Counted from the stretch's first letter, positions 16,334 through 26,065 are shown. The stretch: 64,000 bases of DNA from CADEEN01 sp963706685 (GCA_963706685.1 CAVPMY010000005.1:744001-808000), one strand, 5' to 3'. Notes: generated from the sequence alone by a model not told the origin. Translations and numbers: made by a program.

Positions 16334-17849
16334 TCAACGACTAGCGGACGGTCGAATTACGAGGTAGTTGGTCCATTCGCCGCGGCGCACCATGACGCTG
16401 ATGGCCTTGCTCTTGTCGAGCTTGGCGACTTGGGCGTTGAATTGCTTTGCATTGGTGACTTCGACGTTGTCGACCGCGACGATCACGTCGCCCTCGCGCA
16501 CACCAGCACGCGCTGCAGCACCTTCCACAGACTCCACGCGGACACCGCCTCGCAGCTTGAGTTCACTCTTCTGCGCCTCGGCCAGGTCTGCGACCGCGAG
16601 ACCGATGGCAGTCTTGGCCGCAGGCGCCGCCTGGGTCTCGCTGTCGGCTTGTGCGGTGCGGCGCGGTTTGTCGGGTTCGAACTCGGCAACGGTCACCGCC
16701 ACATCTTTCGTTTGACCGCGACGGAACAGTTGCAACTGGCTCTTCGAACCCGGCTTGGTGCCGCCAATCAGGCGCGGCAGATCACCCGACTTGTCGACGC
16801 TCTTGCCATCGACCTTCAGAATGATGTCGCCGGGCTCGACGCCGGCTTTGTCGGCCGGCAGGCCCGACTCCACGCCTTGCACCAGCGCGCCTCGCGGCGC
16901 TCCCAGGCCAATCGCCTCGGCCACGTCCTTGGTCACCGGTGCAATCGAGACGCCGATTCGGCCGCGGATGACGCGGCCGGTGCTGCGCAACTGGTCGGCC
17001 ACGCGGATGGCTTCGTCGATCGGAATGGCAAAGCTGATGCCCATGAAGCCACCCGAGCGACTGTAGATCTGCGAGTTGATGCCGATCACTTCGCCCTTCA
17101 TGTTGATCAGCGGACCGCCCGAGTTGCCGGGGTTGATGGCGACGTCGGTCTGGATCATCGGCAGGTAGTCGCCAGTGTCACGCTGCTTGGCGCTGACGAT
17201 ACCGGCCGTGACCGTGTTGTCCAAGCCGAATGGCGCGCCGATGGCCATCACCCAGGCACCGACCTTGAGCGTGTCGATTTCACCGATCTTCACCGCAGGC
17301 AAAGCCGTGGCATCGATCTTCACGATGGCCACATCGGTACGGCGGTCGGCGCCAATGATCTTGGCCTTCAACTCGCGCTTGTCGGTCAGCGTGACGATGA
17401 CTTCATCGGCGCCATCGACGACGTGGGCATTGGTCATCACGTAGCCGTCGGGCGACAGGATGAAGCCGGAGCCGACACCGCGCGGCTGCTGCTCGTCGCC
17501 ATCGGGCTGTTGCGGCCCGCCGCGTCGCGGCTGACCCGGGATGTTGGGTAGGCGGTCCGGGATCGGGATGCCGAAGCGCCGAAAGAATTCGCGCATCTGC
17601 TCATCGATCTCTCCGCCACCCGCGGACACGTCGGTGCTGCGCTTTTCCGACGGTGCGGATGTTGACCACCGTCGGCCCGACCCGCTCGACGAGTTCCGTG
17701 AAGTCGGGCAGTTCGCGACCCGGCTGTGCAAAGACGGGCGACGGCGACATCGCGGCAAGTGCGCTGGCAAGCGCCAACGTCGCCGCGAACGACATCCAAG
17801 GGCCGCGCGATGGCAGGGTCTGAGAAATGACAGGTCTGGAGATCTTCAT
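16334..17849 (-). pseudogene. mucD: MucD/DegP-type periplasmic serine protease, frameshifted near the N-terminus
   Basis: A start at ATG 17849 gives a signal peptide ending near PVFAQ and the family N-terminus DFTELVERVGPTVVNI, then the frame stops after 82 codons. The rest lies in the next frame: the protease domain with catalytic His (TNAHVVDG), Asp (TDVAIVKI) and Ser (NPGNSGGPL), then two PDZ domains. Removing one A from the GGAAAAGCGC run (plus-strand T run 17643-17646) joins both parts into 504 residues, the usual MucD length. It degrades misfolded periplasmic proteins and tunes sigma-E signalling. It is last in the rpoE-rseA-rseB-mucD operon. Without read evidence, a sequencing error is as likely as a real mutation. 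Confidence 0.85.
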
Positions 17850-17941
17850 GGGCGATCGGCTTTATGAAACGAACTGGGAAGGGTTGTACAGGCTAAGAGC
17901 GCGTCAGGCACCCGCCGCGAGGACATGACCACAGACGCAGG

Positions 17942-18979
17942 TCAGCGTGGCTTGCTTTCGAGTGCATCTGCAAATTTTTGGAGCGTGGCCAGGGGCACGT
18001 CGCCCACCACGGTAACCCAATGCTCGCCATGCGCTTGCATCCAGGAGTGCGTGGCCCCGGAGGCCGCACCGCCGCCGTGGCGCTGGTCTGGGCGGCGAGG
18101 CTCGATGAACAGCGAGACATGCGTCAGGCCGTCGGTGAAGATCGCCTGCAGCACGTCGGCGGGAGCTTGATGCTTGTCGTTTTCAGCCGCAGCCAACTGG
18201 CGACGGACGCAACTGCTTTGGCGGAATCCGGCCACCTGTGCCTTGAGCTGCCAACCCTCAGCGTCCAGCGACGTGCGTTGCGGCGACGGCTTGAAAACCC
18301 GCCAGCCATCAAGCTGTTTGAGCGCCTCACTCACCGACTGCGGTCTGGTATTGCCGCCGATCGACAGATCAGTGAAGGCGCTGCTCTCGAGCACACGTCC
18401 GTCAGCCGCCAGCACATCGGCGCGCAACAGCAAGCCGCTGCCAAGCTCGGACCACAGCCGCTGTGCGAATCGCGCCTCATCGCGAGGCCGCAAGACAAAC
18501 ACCGCTGCGTCGAACCCGGCCACGCGGCCGGGGCCCTCGCTGATCAGCTCGTAGCGCTCGAAGAGTTGCTGTTCGGTGCCAGACAGCAGCGAAGGAAAGG
18601 GCTGCACCGACGGGCGCTGTTCGAGGCGTGCGGTCTTGGCATTCGGCCAAAGCGTCAGGACTGTGTCGTTGTGGCGCAGCATGCGACGCGGCTGACCGTC
18701 GAGCATGTCCATGAACTCATAGGTCTGCTTGCCCTCGCAATAGTGCGCGATGCGCGAACTCGACATCGCACCTTCCGCACTGACGACAAGCGTGCCACGG
18801 TAATTGCGTTGCGTGGCCGCGTTGTGCACGCGCAGCAGCCATTGCCGCGCTTCAAGATCGCTGACCACATTGCCGCCGGCCCACGCCGGCAATGGCGCGA
18901 CGGCCGCGACCAGAGCGGCTGCCGCGCTCACCACCAGCGTGGTCGAACGCAGCCAAGGCAGTGTCAAGGCAAAGCGCAT
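17942..18979 (-). CDS. rseB: Sigma-E factor regulatory protein RseB/MucB
   Basis: The protein has 345 residues, with a signal peptide (about 1-35, ending LPAWAGG). The N-terminal LolA-like lipid-sensing domain starts at ARQWLLRVHNAA and the smaller C-terminal domain at about 230 (LDGWRVFKPSPQ). RseB binds the periplasmic part of RseA and shields it from cleavage until lipids or LPS intermediates release it. Its ATG shares one base with the rseA stop (TGATG). mucD follows after 92 bases, the widest gap in this operon. Confidence 0.92.
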   Translation of the reverse strand: MRFALTLPWLRSTTLVVSAAAALVAAVAPLPAWAGGNVVSDLEARQWLLRVHNAATQRNYRGTLVVSAEGAMSSSRIAHYCEGKQTYEFMDMLDGQPRRMLRHNDTVLTLWPNAKTARLEQRPSVQPFPSLLSGTEQQLFERYELISEGPGRVAGFDAAVFVLRPRDEARFAQRLWSELGSGLLLRADVLAADGRVLESSAFTDLSIGGNTRPQSVSEALKQLDGWRVFKPSPQRTSLDAEGWQLKAQVAGFRQSSCVRRQLAAAENDKHQAPADVLQAIFTDGLTHVSLFIEPRRPDQRHGGGAASGATHSWMQAHGEHWVTVVGDVPLATLQKFADALESKPR

Positions 18980-19611
18980 CAGCGCCCTGGCGCGGAAGCG
19001 GCCGCATTGCGCACCAGCCCCCCCGGAGCAACTTGCATCGCGCCGTTGGCGAACTGGCGGTGCGCTGCCAAATATCGATCGAGTTCGGCGCTGCGGATCA
19101 TCGGGGCGTTGTCGACGCCGGCCTGCGACGCCGCCACTACGGGCCTCACCGCCGTTCTTGCGTCCACCGCCGCCGGTGGCGCGGCACGTGCCGCCAAGGC
19201 GGCCGCGGCGCCATCAGGTGCCGGCTCGCGCGTCACCAGCAGCGCACCCGCCACGGCGACGAACCCGGCCGCCACGGCTGCCGGCGCCATCCATCGGCGA
19301 GCGCGGCGGGTCCGCGCAGGAGATGTCGACGCAGGCTGCGCTGTCGCCGGCGTCGGCGCCAGCACCACCGGCTCGGCTGCCAGCCGCTGACGCACGACCG
19401 CCAGCAGGCGCGCGTCGGCGGGCGCATCGGCGCGATGTTCGTCGCTGCGCATCAGGTCACCGATCAGGTGATACGCATGCCAGTCAGCGCGTGCTGACGC
19501 GTCGGCTCGCCAGGCGCGGCAGGCCTCGTCTGCAGCTTCACCTTCACCGTCCATCAGCGCCGAGAGCGCTGCGCGTTGACTGTCAGACGGTTGGTCAGCG
19601 TGTGTTGACAT
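18979..19611 (-). CDS. rseA: Anti-sigma-E factor RseA
   Basis: From ATG 19611 the protein has 210 residues. The N-terminal cytoplasmic anti-sigma domain begins QRAALSALMDGEGE and continues WHAYHLIGDLMRSDE, typical of RseA_N. A single membrane segment lies at about residues 107-126 (MAPAAVAAGFVAVAGALLVT), after an Arg-rich patch, and the periplasmic tail is Ala-rich. It holds RpoE at the membrane until cleaved during envelope stress. An upstream TTG at 19626 is possible but less likely. It follows rpoE by 24 bases. Confidence 0.9.
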   Translation of the reverse strand: MSTHADQPSDSQRAALSALMDGEGEAADEACRAWRADASARADWHAYHLIGDLMRSDEHRADAPADARLLAVVRQRLAAEPVVLAPTPATAQPASTSPARTRRARRWMAPAAVAAGFVAVAGALLVTREPAPDGAAAALAARAAPPAAVDARTAVRPVVAASQAGVDNAPMIRSAELDRYLAAHRQFANGAMQVAPGGLVRNAAASAPGR

Positions 19612-19635
19612 TTGCAAGGTCTCCAATGGCCCGTG

Positions 19636-20247
19636 TTACCAGCGCTCACCTTCGCGGGTGCCAAGAAGCGGGCGCAACTTGCTTGCGATCGCTTCTCGGG
19701 CGCGAAAAATCCGCGAGCGCACGGTTCCAATCGGGCAATTCATCACGTCGGCAATCTCTTCGTAGCTCAAGCCTTCGATTTCACGCAGCACGATGGCTTG
19801 ACGCAGATCTTCACTCAGGGCGTCGATGGCAGCATTGACCACAGAGGCGACTTGCCTGCTGGCCAGTACCGTCTCCGGCGTCTCGCCGTCACTTAGTTCG
19901 TTCTCCACACGCGAAGGTTCCTCGCCTTCGTCAGTGGAAACCATGGCCCCCTCGAATACCAGCGGGTCGCGTTTTTTCTCGACCAGGGCTTTCTTGGCAG
20001 TGTTGACCGCGATGCGGTACAGCCAGGTGTAGAAGGCGCTGTCACCGCGGAATTGAGGCAGAGCACGATAGGCACGAATGAATGTTTCCTGTGCAATGTC
20101 CTGCACCAGGTCGGTGTCGCGCACCATGCGCCCAATCAGCCGTTCAATGCGGCGCTGGTACTTCACGACCAGCATCTCGAACGCACTGACCTCGCCGCGC
20201 TTGGCACGGTCGACCAGAACGGCGTCGGCGTCGCCTTGTTCGTTCAT
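19636..20247 (-). CDS. rpoE: RNA polymerase sigma factor RpoE (sigma-24)
   Basis: From ATG 20247 the protein has 203 residues. Region 2 shows VVKYQRRIERLIGRMVRD and DIAQETFIRAYRAL; region 4 shows LPEDLR-type SEDLRQAIVLREIEGLSYEE followed by CPIGTVRSRIFRARE (each given in part). This is an ECF sigma factor of the RpoE/AlgU group. It directs envelope-stress genes and usually its own operon. The open frame extends upstream to 20475, overlapping a membrane protein gene, but that part is not sigma-like. rseA, rseB and mucD follow on the same strand. Confidence 0.95.
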   Translation of the reverse strand: MNEQGDADAVLVDRAKRGEVSAFEMLVVKYQRRIERLIGRMVRDTDLVQDIAQETFIRAYRALPQFRGDSAFYTWLYRIAVNTAKKALVEKKRDPLVFEGAMVSTDEGEEPSRVENELSDGETPETVLASRQVASVVNAAIDALSEDLRQAIVLREIEGLSYEEIADVMNCPIGTVRSRIFRAREAIASKLRPLLGTREGERW

Positions 20248-20254
20248 CGCGCAC

Positions 20255-20698
20255 TCAAGGGGACGGGGACGGAGGCGGTGCGGCCAACGGGTCGTCCGGG
20301 CGGGGCGCATGGAGCGCGGCACGCAGCGCCGGCCATGAACCCACGGCCGTCCGGCACGACGCAGCGATCCAGCGACGCTTGCCGTCGACCGGATCGAAGC
20401 GCAAGAGCATCCAGCCATCGAAATCGAGCACGACCTGCACATGGCCGCTCGAGCCTTGCCATTGCCACTCGGCACCGTTCCAGCTCAGGTCGGATCGGGG
20501 ACGATGGTGGCGCAAGCGCCAGGCCGTCACTGCCGAGGCAAGCAGCGCCAGAACGGGCGCCACCACCACCGACCTGCCGTCGCGCAGCAGCACCCAGGCG
20601 GCAAAGTTCGCCGTTGCGATGCCGGCGCACAGCGATACAAACGCGATCCAGCCCGCACTTCTGCCTAGGCTCACGCGCACCGGCGGCGCGGTGTGCAC
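20255..20698 (-). CDS. Small membrane protein, YgfX-like layout
   Basis: The 147-residue protein has two hydrophobic segments (about 14-36 and 45-62) and then a short soluble beta-rich part with LSWNGAEWQWQG, VLDFDGWMLLRF and RRWIAASC. The order of two helices followed by a Trp-rich strand domain resembles the YgfX/CptA group, but the match is loose and function is unknown. It lies nine bases after fabF and seven bases before rpoE on the same strand, so it bridges the fatty acid genes and the sigma-E operon. The tail is Pro-rich. Confidence 0.6.
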   Translation of the reverse strand: MHTAPPVRVSLGRSAGWIAFVSLCAGIATANFAAWVLLRDGRSVVVAPVLALLASAVTAWRLRHHRPRSDLSWNGAEWQWQGSSGHVQVVLDFDGWMLLRFDPVDGKRRWIAASCRTAVGSWPALRAALHAPRPDDPLAAPPPSPSP

Positions 20699-20707
20699 GC
20701 AAGGTGC

Positions 20708-21952
20708 TCAGGCGCGGCGGAACAGCAGCGTACCGTTCGTGCCACCGAAGCCGAAGTTATTCTTCATCGCCACGTCGATCTTCATCTCGCGCGCAGTATT
20801 GGCGCAGTAGTCCAGGTCGCACTCCGGATCCTGGTTGAAGATGTTGATCGTCGGCGGGCTCACCTGATGGTGCACTGCGAGCACCGTGAACACCGATTCG
20901 ATGCCCCCCGCGCCACCAAGCAGATGGCCGGTCATCGACTTGGTGGAGTTCACGACCATCGTCCTGGCATGGTCGCCGAACGCCAACTTGATGGCATTGG
21001 TCTCGTTCAGGTCCCCCAGCGGCGTGCTGGTGCCATGCGCATTGAGGTAGTGCACCGCGTCGGCGTTGAGGCCGGCGTTGCGCAGCGCAGCTTTCATCGA
21101 GCGCTTCGGGCCATCGACGTTGGGCGCGGTCATGTGGAAGGCATCGGCGCCCATGCCGAATCCGACCAACTCGGCATACACCTTCGCGCCGCGCTGCTTC
21201 GCGTGCTCGTACTCTTCGAGCACGACCGCCCCCGCCCCCTCGCCGAGGACAAAACCGTCACGATCCTTGTCCCAAGGGCGTGAGGCGGTGGCGGGATCGT
21301 CATTGCGCGTGGACAGCGCGCGCGCCGCGGCAAAACCACCGATGCCCAGCGGCGACACCGTGCTCTCGGCGCCACCGGCCACCATCACGTCGGCATCGCC
21401 GTACTCGATCAGTCGGCCGGCTTCGCCAATGCAATGCAGGCCTGTCGTGCAGGCGGTGACGATGGCCAGGTTGGGGCCCGTGAAGCCATAGAAGATCGAG
21501 ACATGACCCGAAATCATGTTGATGATCGACGCCGGCACGAAGAACGGCGAAATACGGCGCGGGCCGCGCGTTCGGTACTCTTCATGCGTGGCCTCGATCA
21601 TCGGCAAGCCGCCGATGCCCGAGCCCACCATCACGCCGATGCGCTCGGCCTGGTCTTCGGAAAGTGCATCGCCCGTCGCCAGGCCCGCGTCTCTCACCGC
21701 CTGGATCGACGCCGCCATCCCGTAGTGGATGAAGGTGTCCATGTGGCGGGCGTCCTTGGCCGGAAAGTAGTCCTCGACGTTGAAACCCTTGACCTCACCG
21801 GCAAACCGGCATGACAGTGCCGAGGCGTCGAACTTCGTCACATCGGCAATGCCCGAGCGGCCGGCGACCAGGTTGTCCCAGCCTTCGGCCACGCTATTGC
21901 CCACCGGGCTGATCAGGCCGAGGCCGGTGACGACGACGCGGCGCCGGGTCAT
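20708..21952 (-). CDS. fabF: Beta-ketoacyl-ACP synthase II
   Basis: From ATG 21952 the protein has 414 residues. The catalytic triad of the condensing enzymes is visible: Cys168 in TACTTGLHC, His306 in NAHGTSTPLGD and His343 in TGHLLGGAGG. It extends acyl-ACP with malonyl-ACP in the fatty acid elongation cycle and is the isozyme that responds to temperature in E. coli. acpP precedes it by five bases, and the gene order fabH-fabD-fabG-acpP-fabF is the classic cluster. Confidence 0.96.
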   Translation of the reverse strand: MTRRRVVVTGLGLISPVGNSVAEGWDNLVAGRSGIADVTKFDASALSCRFAGEVKGFNVEDYFPAKDARHMDTFIHYGMAASIQAVRDAGLATGDALSEDQAERIGVMVGSGIGGLPMIEATHEEYRTRGPRRISPFFVPASIINMISGHVSIFYGFTGPNLAIVTACTTGLHCIGEAGRLIEYGDADVMVAGGAESTVSPLGIGGFAAARALSTRNDDPATASRPWDKDRDGFVLGEGAGAVVLEEYEHAKQRGAKVYAELVGFGMGADAFHMTAPNVDGPKRSMKAALRNAGLNADAVHYLNAHGTSTPLGDLNETNAIKLAFGDHARTMVVNSTKSMTGHLLGGAGGIESVFTVLAVHHQVSPPTINIFNQDPECDLDYCANTAREMKIDVAMKNNFGFGGTNGTLLFRRA

Positions 21953-21957
21953 CGATC

Positions 21958-22200
21958 TCAAGCAGCCTTCTGGTGGCTCTTCGCGTAGTCAACAGCGAGT
22001 TGCACCGTCGTGATCTTTTCGGCTTCTTCGTCGGGGATCTCGATGCCGAACTCATCCTCGAGGGCCATCACCAATTCCACCGTGTCGAGGGAATCGGCGC
22101 CAAGGTCGGCAACGAATGCTTTTTCATTCGAGACATCGGCCTCAGGCACGCCGAGTTGTTCGGCAACGATTTTCTTGACACGGGCTTCAATATCGCTCAT
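21958..22200 (-). CDS. acpP: Acyl carrier protein
   Basis: The 80-residue acidic protein carries the phosphopantetheine attachment motif GADSLDTVELVMALE with Ser37. AcpS, encoded at 8.1-8.5 kb, would load it. A strong ribosome binding site (GGAGGAG, complement at about 22204-22212) lies just upstream, fitting the high abundance of this protein. It carries growing acyl chains for FabF, FabG, FabH and FabD. The 110-base gap between fabG and acpP could hold an extra promoter. Confidence 0.98.
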   Translation of the reverse strand: MSDIEARVKKIVAEQLGVPEADVSNEKAFVADLGADSLDTVELVMALEDEFGIEIPDEEAEKITTVQLAVDYAKSHQKAA

Positions 22201-22310
22201 TGACTCCTCCAGGAGTAGGGAAACGCAAAAACGGCCCGAATTCTACGTGCTGCACGAGACCAGGCTCCCGAAACACGCACCGGCCGGGGCCGACCGGTCT
22301 TCACTTCGAC

Positions 22311-23042
22311 TCAATTCATGTACATGCCACCGTTGACGTGCAGTTCCGCGCCGGTGATGTAGCCGGCCTCCGCGGATGCCAGAAAAGCCACGGTCGCTGC
22401 AATTTCTTCTGGCGTGCCCAGACGCGCCAACGGTATCTGCTGCATCAGCGCTGCTTTTTGCGCTTCGGCCAAGCCCTCGGTCATGTCCGTGGCGATGAAA
22501 CCCGGCGCCACGCAATTGACCGTGATGTTGCGGCTGCCCAGTTCCCGAGCCAGCGCGCGCGTCATGCCGGCCACGCCCGCCTTGGCCGCAGCATAGTTGG
22601 CTTGGCCGGCATTGCCCGCGGCGCCGACCACCGAGGTGATGTTGATGATGCGCCCCCAGCGCTGCTTCATCATCGTGCGCATGACCGCACGGCTGGCGCG
22701 GAACACGGCCTTGAGATTGGTGTCGTGCACGGCATCCCATTCGTCGTCTTTCATGCGCATCGACAGGTTGTCGCGCGTGATGCCGGCGTTGTTGACGAGG
22801 ATGTGCAAGCCGCCGTGTCGCTTGACGATGGCGTCCACCGCAGTGTCGAGCGCGGCGCCATCGGTGACGTTGAGGACAATGCCGTCGCCACCGAAAGGGT
22901 CGAGCGTGTCACGGATGGTGGCCGCGCCGGCCTCGCTGGTCGCGGTACCGACGACCTTCGCGCCGCGCGCGGCGAGCGCCAGTGCGATGGCACGGCCAAT
23001 GCCGCGCGTGGCGCCGGTGACGAGCGCGATCTGGTCCTTCAT
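22311..23042 (-). CDS. fabG: 3-oxoacyl-ACP reductase
   Basis: From ATG 23042 the protein has 243 residues. The NADPH-binding TGATRGIG (9-16), NNAG (83-86) and the catalytic Ser136, Tyr149 and Lys153 (YAAAK) identify a short-chain dehydrogenase of the FabG type. It reduces 3-ketoacyl-ACP in each elongation cycle. The start overlaps the fabD stop by four bases (ATGA). The longer open frame, up to 23153, only repeats fabD sequence in another frame. Confidence 0.96.
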   Translation of the reverse strand: MKDQIALVTGATRGIGRAIALALAARGAKVVGTATSEAGAATIRDTLDPFGGDGIVLNVTDGAALDTAVDAIVKRHGGLHILVNNAGITRDNLSMRMKDDEWDAVHDTNLKAVFRASRAVMRTMMKQRWGRIINITSVVGAAGNAGQANYAAAKAGVAGMTRALARELGSRNITVNCVAPGFIATDMTEGLAEAQKAALMQQIPLARLGTPEEIAATVAFLASAEAGYITGAELHVNGGMYMN

Positions 23043-23974
23043 GCCAGCAGCGCCTTGGCTTCGGCCAGCGTCGCCGGGTCGTAGAGCGCAGCAGACGAGG
23101 CCTGCGCGTCGATGCGCTTGACCATGCCGGCCAGCACCTTGCCCGGGCCACACTCGATCAGCGCCGCGATGCCGCGCTCGCGCAAGGCGATCACGGTTTC
23201 GACCCAGCGCACGGCGCTGAAAGACTGCCGGTACAGGGCATCGCGGATCGCCGCCGGTTCGTTCTGCACCGCAACGTCGACGTTGTTGACGACGGGCAAG
23301 CGCGGCGTGGCGATGGTCACCGCGGCGAGTTTCTCGCGCAGCCGCTCGGCGGCCGGCTTCATCAGGCTCGAATGGAACGGCGCCGACACCGGGAGCAGCA
23401 GCGTGCGCTTGGCGCCTTTGGCCTTCAACAACTCGCAGGCCTTGTCGACGCCGGCCTTGCTGCCCGAGATCACCGTCTGCTTGGGATCGTTGTAGTTCGC
23501 CGCTTCGACCACATCGCCACCCGCCGCGGCTTCTTCACAACCTGCGCGCACGGCGTCGGCATCGAGGCCGAGGATCGCCGCCATGGCACCGGCGCCGACC
23601 GGCACCGCATCTTGCATGGCCTGGGCGCGAAAGCGCACCAGCGGCAACGCGTCGGCCAGCGTCAGCACACCGGCCGCCACGAGCGCCGTGTATTCGCCGA
23701 GCGAATGGCCAGCCAGCGCGGCCGGCTCGGCGCCGCCGTCGGCGCGCCAGGCGCGGTAGCAGGCGATGCCGGCGGTCAACATCACCGGCTGCGTGTTGGT
23801 CGTCAGGCCGAGCGCGTCGGCCGGTCCTTCGCCGATCAGCTTGGCCATGTCTTCACCCAACGCCGCCGAGGCTTCGGCCAACGTGTCGCGCACGGCCGGG
23901 TGATCGCCCCAGGCGTCGAGCATGCCCACGGCTTGCGAGCCCTGGCCAGGAAAGAGGAAGGCGAATGCAGTCAT
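23039..23974 (-). CDS. fabD: Malonyl-CoA:ACP transacylase
   Basis: From ATG 23974 the protein has 311 residues. FPGQGSQ (8-14) and the nucleophile elbow GHSLGEYTAL with Ser91 are diagnostic, and VSAPFHSSLM carries the catalytic His. It transfers malonyl groups from CoA to AcpP. It starts 13 bases after the fabH stop and overlaps fabG by four bases. The frame continues 18 codons upstream of the chosen ATG into fabH, without FabD similarity. Confidence 0.95.
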   Translation of the reverse strand: MTAFAFLFPGQGSQAVGMLDAWGDHPAVRDTLAEASAALGEDMAKLIGEGPADALGLTTNTQPVMLTAGIACYRAWRADGGAEPAALAGHSLGEYTALVAAGVLTLADALPLVRFRAQAMQDAVPVGAGAMAAILGLDADAVRAGCEEAAAGGDVVEAANYNDPKQTVISGSKAGVDKACELLKAKGAKRTLLLPVSAPFHSSLMKPAAERLREKLAAVTIATPRLPVVNNVDVAVQNEPAAIRDALYRQSFSAVRWVETVIALRERGIAALIECGPGKVLAGMVKRIDAQASSAALYDPATLAEAKALLA

Positions 23975-23987
23975 GGCATGCTGAGAA

Positions 23988-24980
23988 TCAAAATTCGACG
24001 AATGCCGCGCCCCAGGTGAAGCCGCCACCCACGCCTTCGAGCATCAGCTTGTCGCCGCGGCGGATGCGGCCCGCACGCACGGCCACATCGAGCGCCAGCG
24101 GAATGGATGCCGCCGAAGTGTTGCCGTGTTGATCGACCGTGGCAATCAGCTTGTCGGCCGCGAGCTTGAGCTTCTTGGCGGTGCCTTGCATGATGCGGAT
24201 GTTGGCCTGGTGCGGAATCAGGAAGTCGATATCGGCTTCGGTCTTGCCAGCCTTGGCGAGCACCGACCTCGCCACGCTGTCGAGCACGCCCACCGCCAGC
24301 TTGAAGACCGCCTGGCCGTCCATCTTCAACGTCGGATCGCCGATCACCTTGCCGCCGGCCACGGTGCCCGGCGTGCACAGGATACCCACGTGGCGTCCAT
24401 CGGCGTGCAGCTCGCTGGCCAGGATGCCGGGCTCGTTGCTGGCTTCGAGCACGACCGCGCCGGCGCCGTCGCCGAACAGCACGCAGGTCGTGCGGTCGTT
24501 GAAATCGAGAATGCGCGAAAACACCTCCGAGCCGATGACGAGCGCCGTCTTGGCCGCGCCGGTGCGGATCAGTGCATCGGCCACCGTCAACCCATAGATG
24601 AATCCGGAGCACACCGCCTGCAGGTCGAATGCAGCGCTGCCGTTGGCGACGCCGAGTTTGGCTTGCAGGATCGCCGCGGTCGACGGGAAGACCATGTCCG
24701 GCGTCGACGTGGCGACGATGATCAGGTCCACGTCCTGCGGCGTGCGGCCGGCGGCATCGAGCGCGGCCAGTGCGGCCGGCAATGCGAGATCGCTGCAGAC
24801 CACGCCGTCGGCAGCGAAATGGCGGGCGCGGATGCCGGTGCGCTCGACGATCCAGTCGTCCGAGGTCTCGATGCCGCGCGTGGCCAGATCGGCCGCCATG
24901 TCGGCATTGGTGACGCGTCGGGGCGGCAGGTGACTGCCGGTGCCGGTGATGCGCGAATAGCGGGGGACTTGAACGTTCAT
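23988..24980 (-). CDS. fabH: Beta-ketoacyl-ACP synthase III
   Basis: The 330-residue protein has the FabH triad Cys124 (QAVCSGF), His257 (IPHQAN) and Asn287 (GNTSAAS). It starts fatty acid synthesis by condensing acetyl-CoA with malonyl-ACP. The N-terminus GTGSHLPPRRVTN and C-terminal GGGFTWGA are also typical. Its ATG overlaps the plsX stop by four bases, so phospholipid precursor and fatty acid synthesis are coupled in this operon. Confidence 0.96.
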   Translation of the reverse strand: MNVQVPRYSRITGTGSHLPPRRVTNADMAADLATRGIETSDDWIVERTGIRARHFAADGVVCSDLALPAALAALDAAGRTPQDVDLIIVATSTPDMVFPSTAAILQAKLGVANGSAAFDLQAVCSGFIYGLTVADALIRTGAAKTALVIGSEVFSRILDFNDRTTCVLFGDGAGAVVLEASNEPGILASELHADGRHVGILCTPGTVAGGKVIGDPTLKMDGQAVFKLAVGVLDSVARSVLAKAGKTEADIDFLIPHQANIRIMQGTAKKLKLAADKLIATVDQHGNTSAASIPLALDVAVRAGRIRRGDKLMLEGVGGGFTWGAAFVEF

Positions 24981-26065
24981 GCAGCTTGCGTGACCGCCGC
25001 ATCGGCCGCGGGCAGCGAGCGCATCGTTTCAGCGATGCGGTCGTGGACGCGGTCGAGCAGCCGATTGCGAGCGGCATCATAAGCGCGCGTCAGTGCATGC
25101 TCGAAGGCATAGGCGTCGGCCGAGCCGTGGCTCTTGAACACCAGCCCGCGCAGGCCCAGCAATGCCGCGCCGTTGTAGCGGCGGTGATCGACCCGGTGCT
25201 TGAAGTGCTTCAACACGGGCATGGCCGCCAATGCCGCAAGTTTGGTGAAGACGTTGCGGGTGAATTCCTGCTTGATGAACTCCGTGAGCATGCCGGCCAG
25301 GCCTTCGCTGGCCTTGAGCACGACATTGCCGACGAAGCCGTCGCAGACCACGATGTCGGTGGTGCCCTTGAAGATGTCATTGCCCTCGACATTGCCGTGG
25401 AAGACAAGGTGGCCATCGGCGGCCGCCTCGCGCAGCAACTCGCCGGCGCGCTTGATGATCTCGCTGCCCTTGATCGCCTCTTCGCCGATGTTGAGCAGGC
25501 CCACAGTGGGGTCTTCCTTGCCCTCGACCGCAGCGACCAGCGCGCTGCCCATGACCGCGAACTGCAGCAGGTGCTCGGGCGTGCAATCGACATTGGCGCC
25601 CAGGTCGAGCACGGTGGTGAAGCCGTCGCGCTGGTTGGGCATGACGGTGGCAATCGCCGGCCGGTCGATGCCGTCCATCGTCTTCAACAGATAGCGCGCC
25701 AGGGCCATCAGTGCACCGGTATTGCCGGCAGAGACGCAGGCATGAGCGGGTTCGGCGGCCGAATCCCCTTCAGCGGCCTTGAGCTGCGAGATCGCCACAC
25801 GCATCGACGAGTCCTTCTTGCGCCGCAGCGCCACCTCGACCGCATCGTCCATTGTCACGACCTCGCTGCAGGTGACAACACGGGTGCGTGGCCAGTCGCG
25901 TGCCGGCGCCAGGGCATCGGCCAGGCCGACCAGGACGATCTCGGCTTGCGGGTGTTTGTCGAGGAAGGCCCGCGACGCCGGCAGCGTGATCGCAGGACCG
26001 TGGTCGCCGCCCATCGCATCGACGGTCAGCCGCACCAGCGGCAGAGGGGGCAGCGCGGAGTGCAA
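24977..26065 (-). CDS. plsX: Phosphate acyltransferase
   Basis: The protein has up to 362 residues. The family N-terminus LTVDAMGGDHGP, then SAGNTGALM, LDLGANVDC and GFVGNVVLK, identify PlsX, which turns acyl-ACP into acyl-phosphate for glycerolipid synthesis. The start is uncertain: no ATG precedes the conserved block, TTG 26065 gives ten extra residues, and GTG 26035 would begin directly at MRLTVDAMGG. No good ribosome binding site favours either. rpmF lies 58 bases upstream; rpmF-plsX-fabH is a conserved order. Confidence 0.95.
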   Translation of the reverse strand: MHSALPPLPLVRLTVDAMGGDHGPAITLPASRAFLDKHPQAEIVLVGLADALAPARDWPRTRVVTCSEVVTMDDAVEVALRRKKDSSMRVAISQLKAAEGDSAAEPAHACVSAGNTGALMALARYLLKTMDGIDRPAIATVMPNQRDGFTTVLDLGANVDCTPEHLLQFAVMGSALVAAVEGKEDPTVGLLNIGEEAIKGSEIIKRAGELLREAAADGHLVFHGNVEGNDIFKGTTDIVVCDGFVGNVVLKASEGLAGMLTEFIKQEFTRNVFTKLAALAAMPVLKHFKHRVDHRRYNGAALLGLRGLVFKSHGSADAYAFEHALTRAYDAARNRLLDRVHDRIAETMRSLPAADAAVTQAA

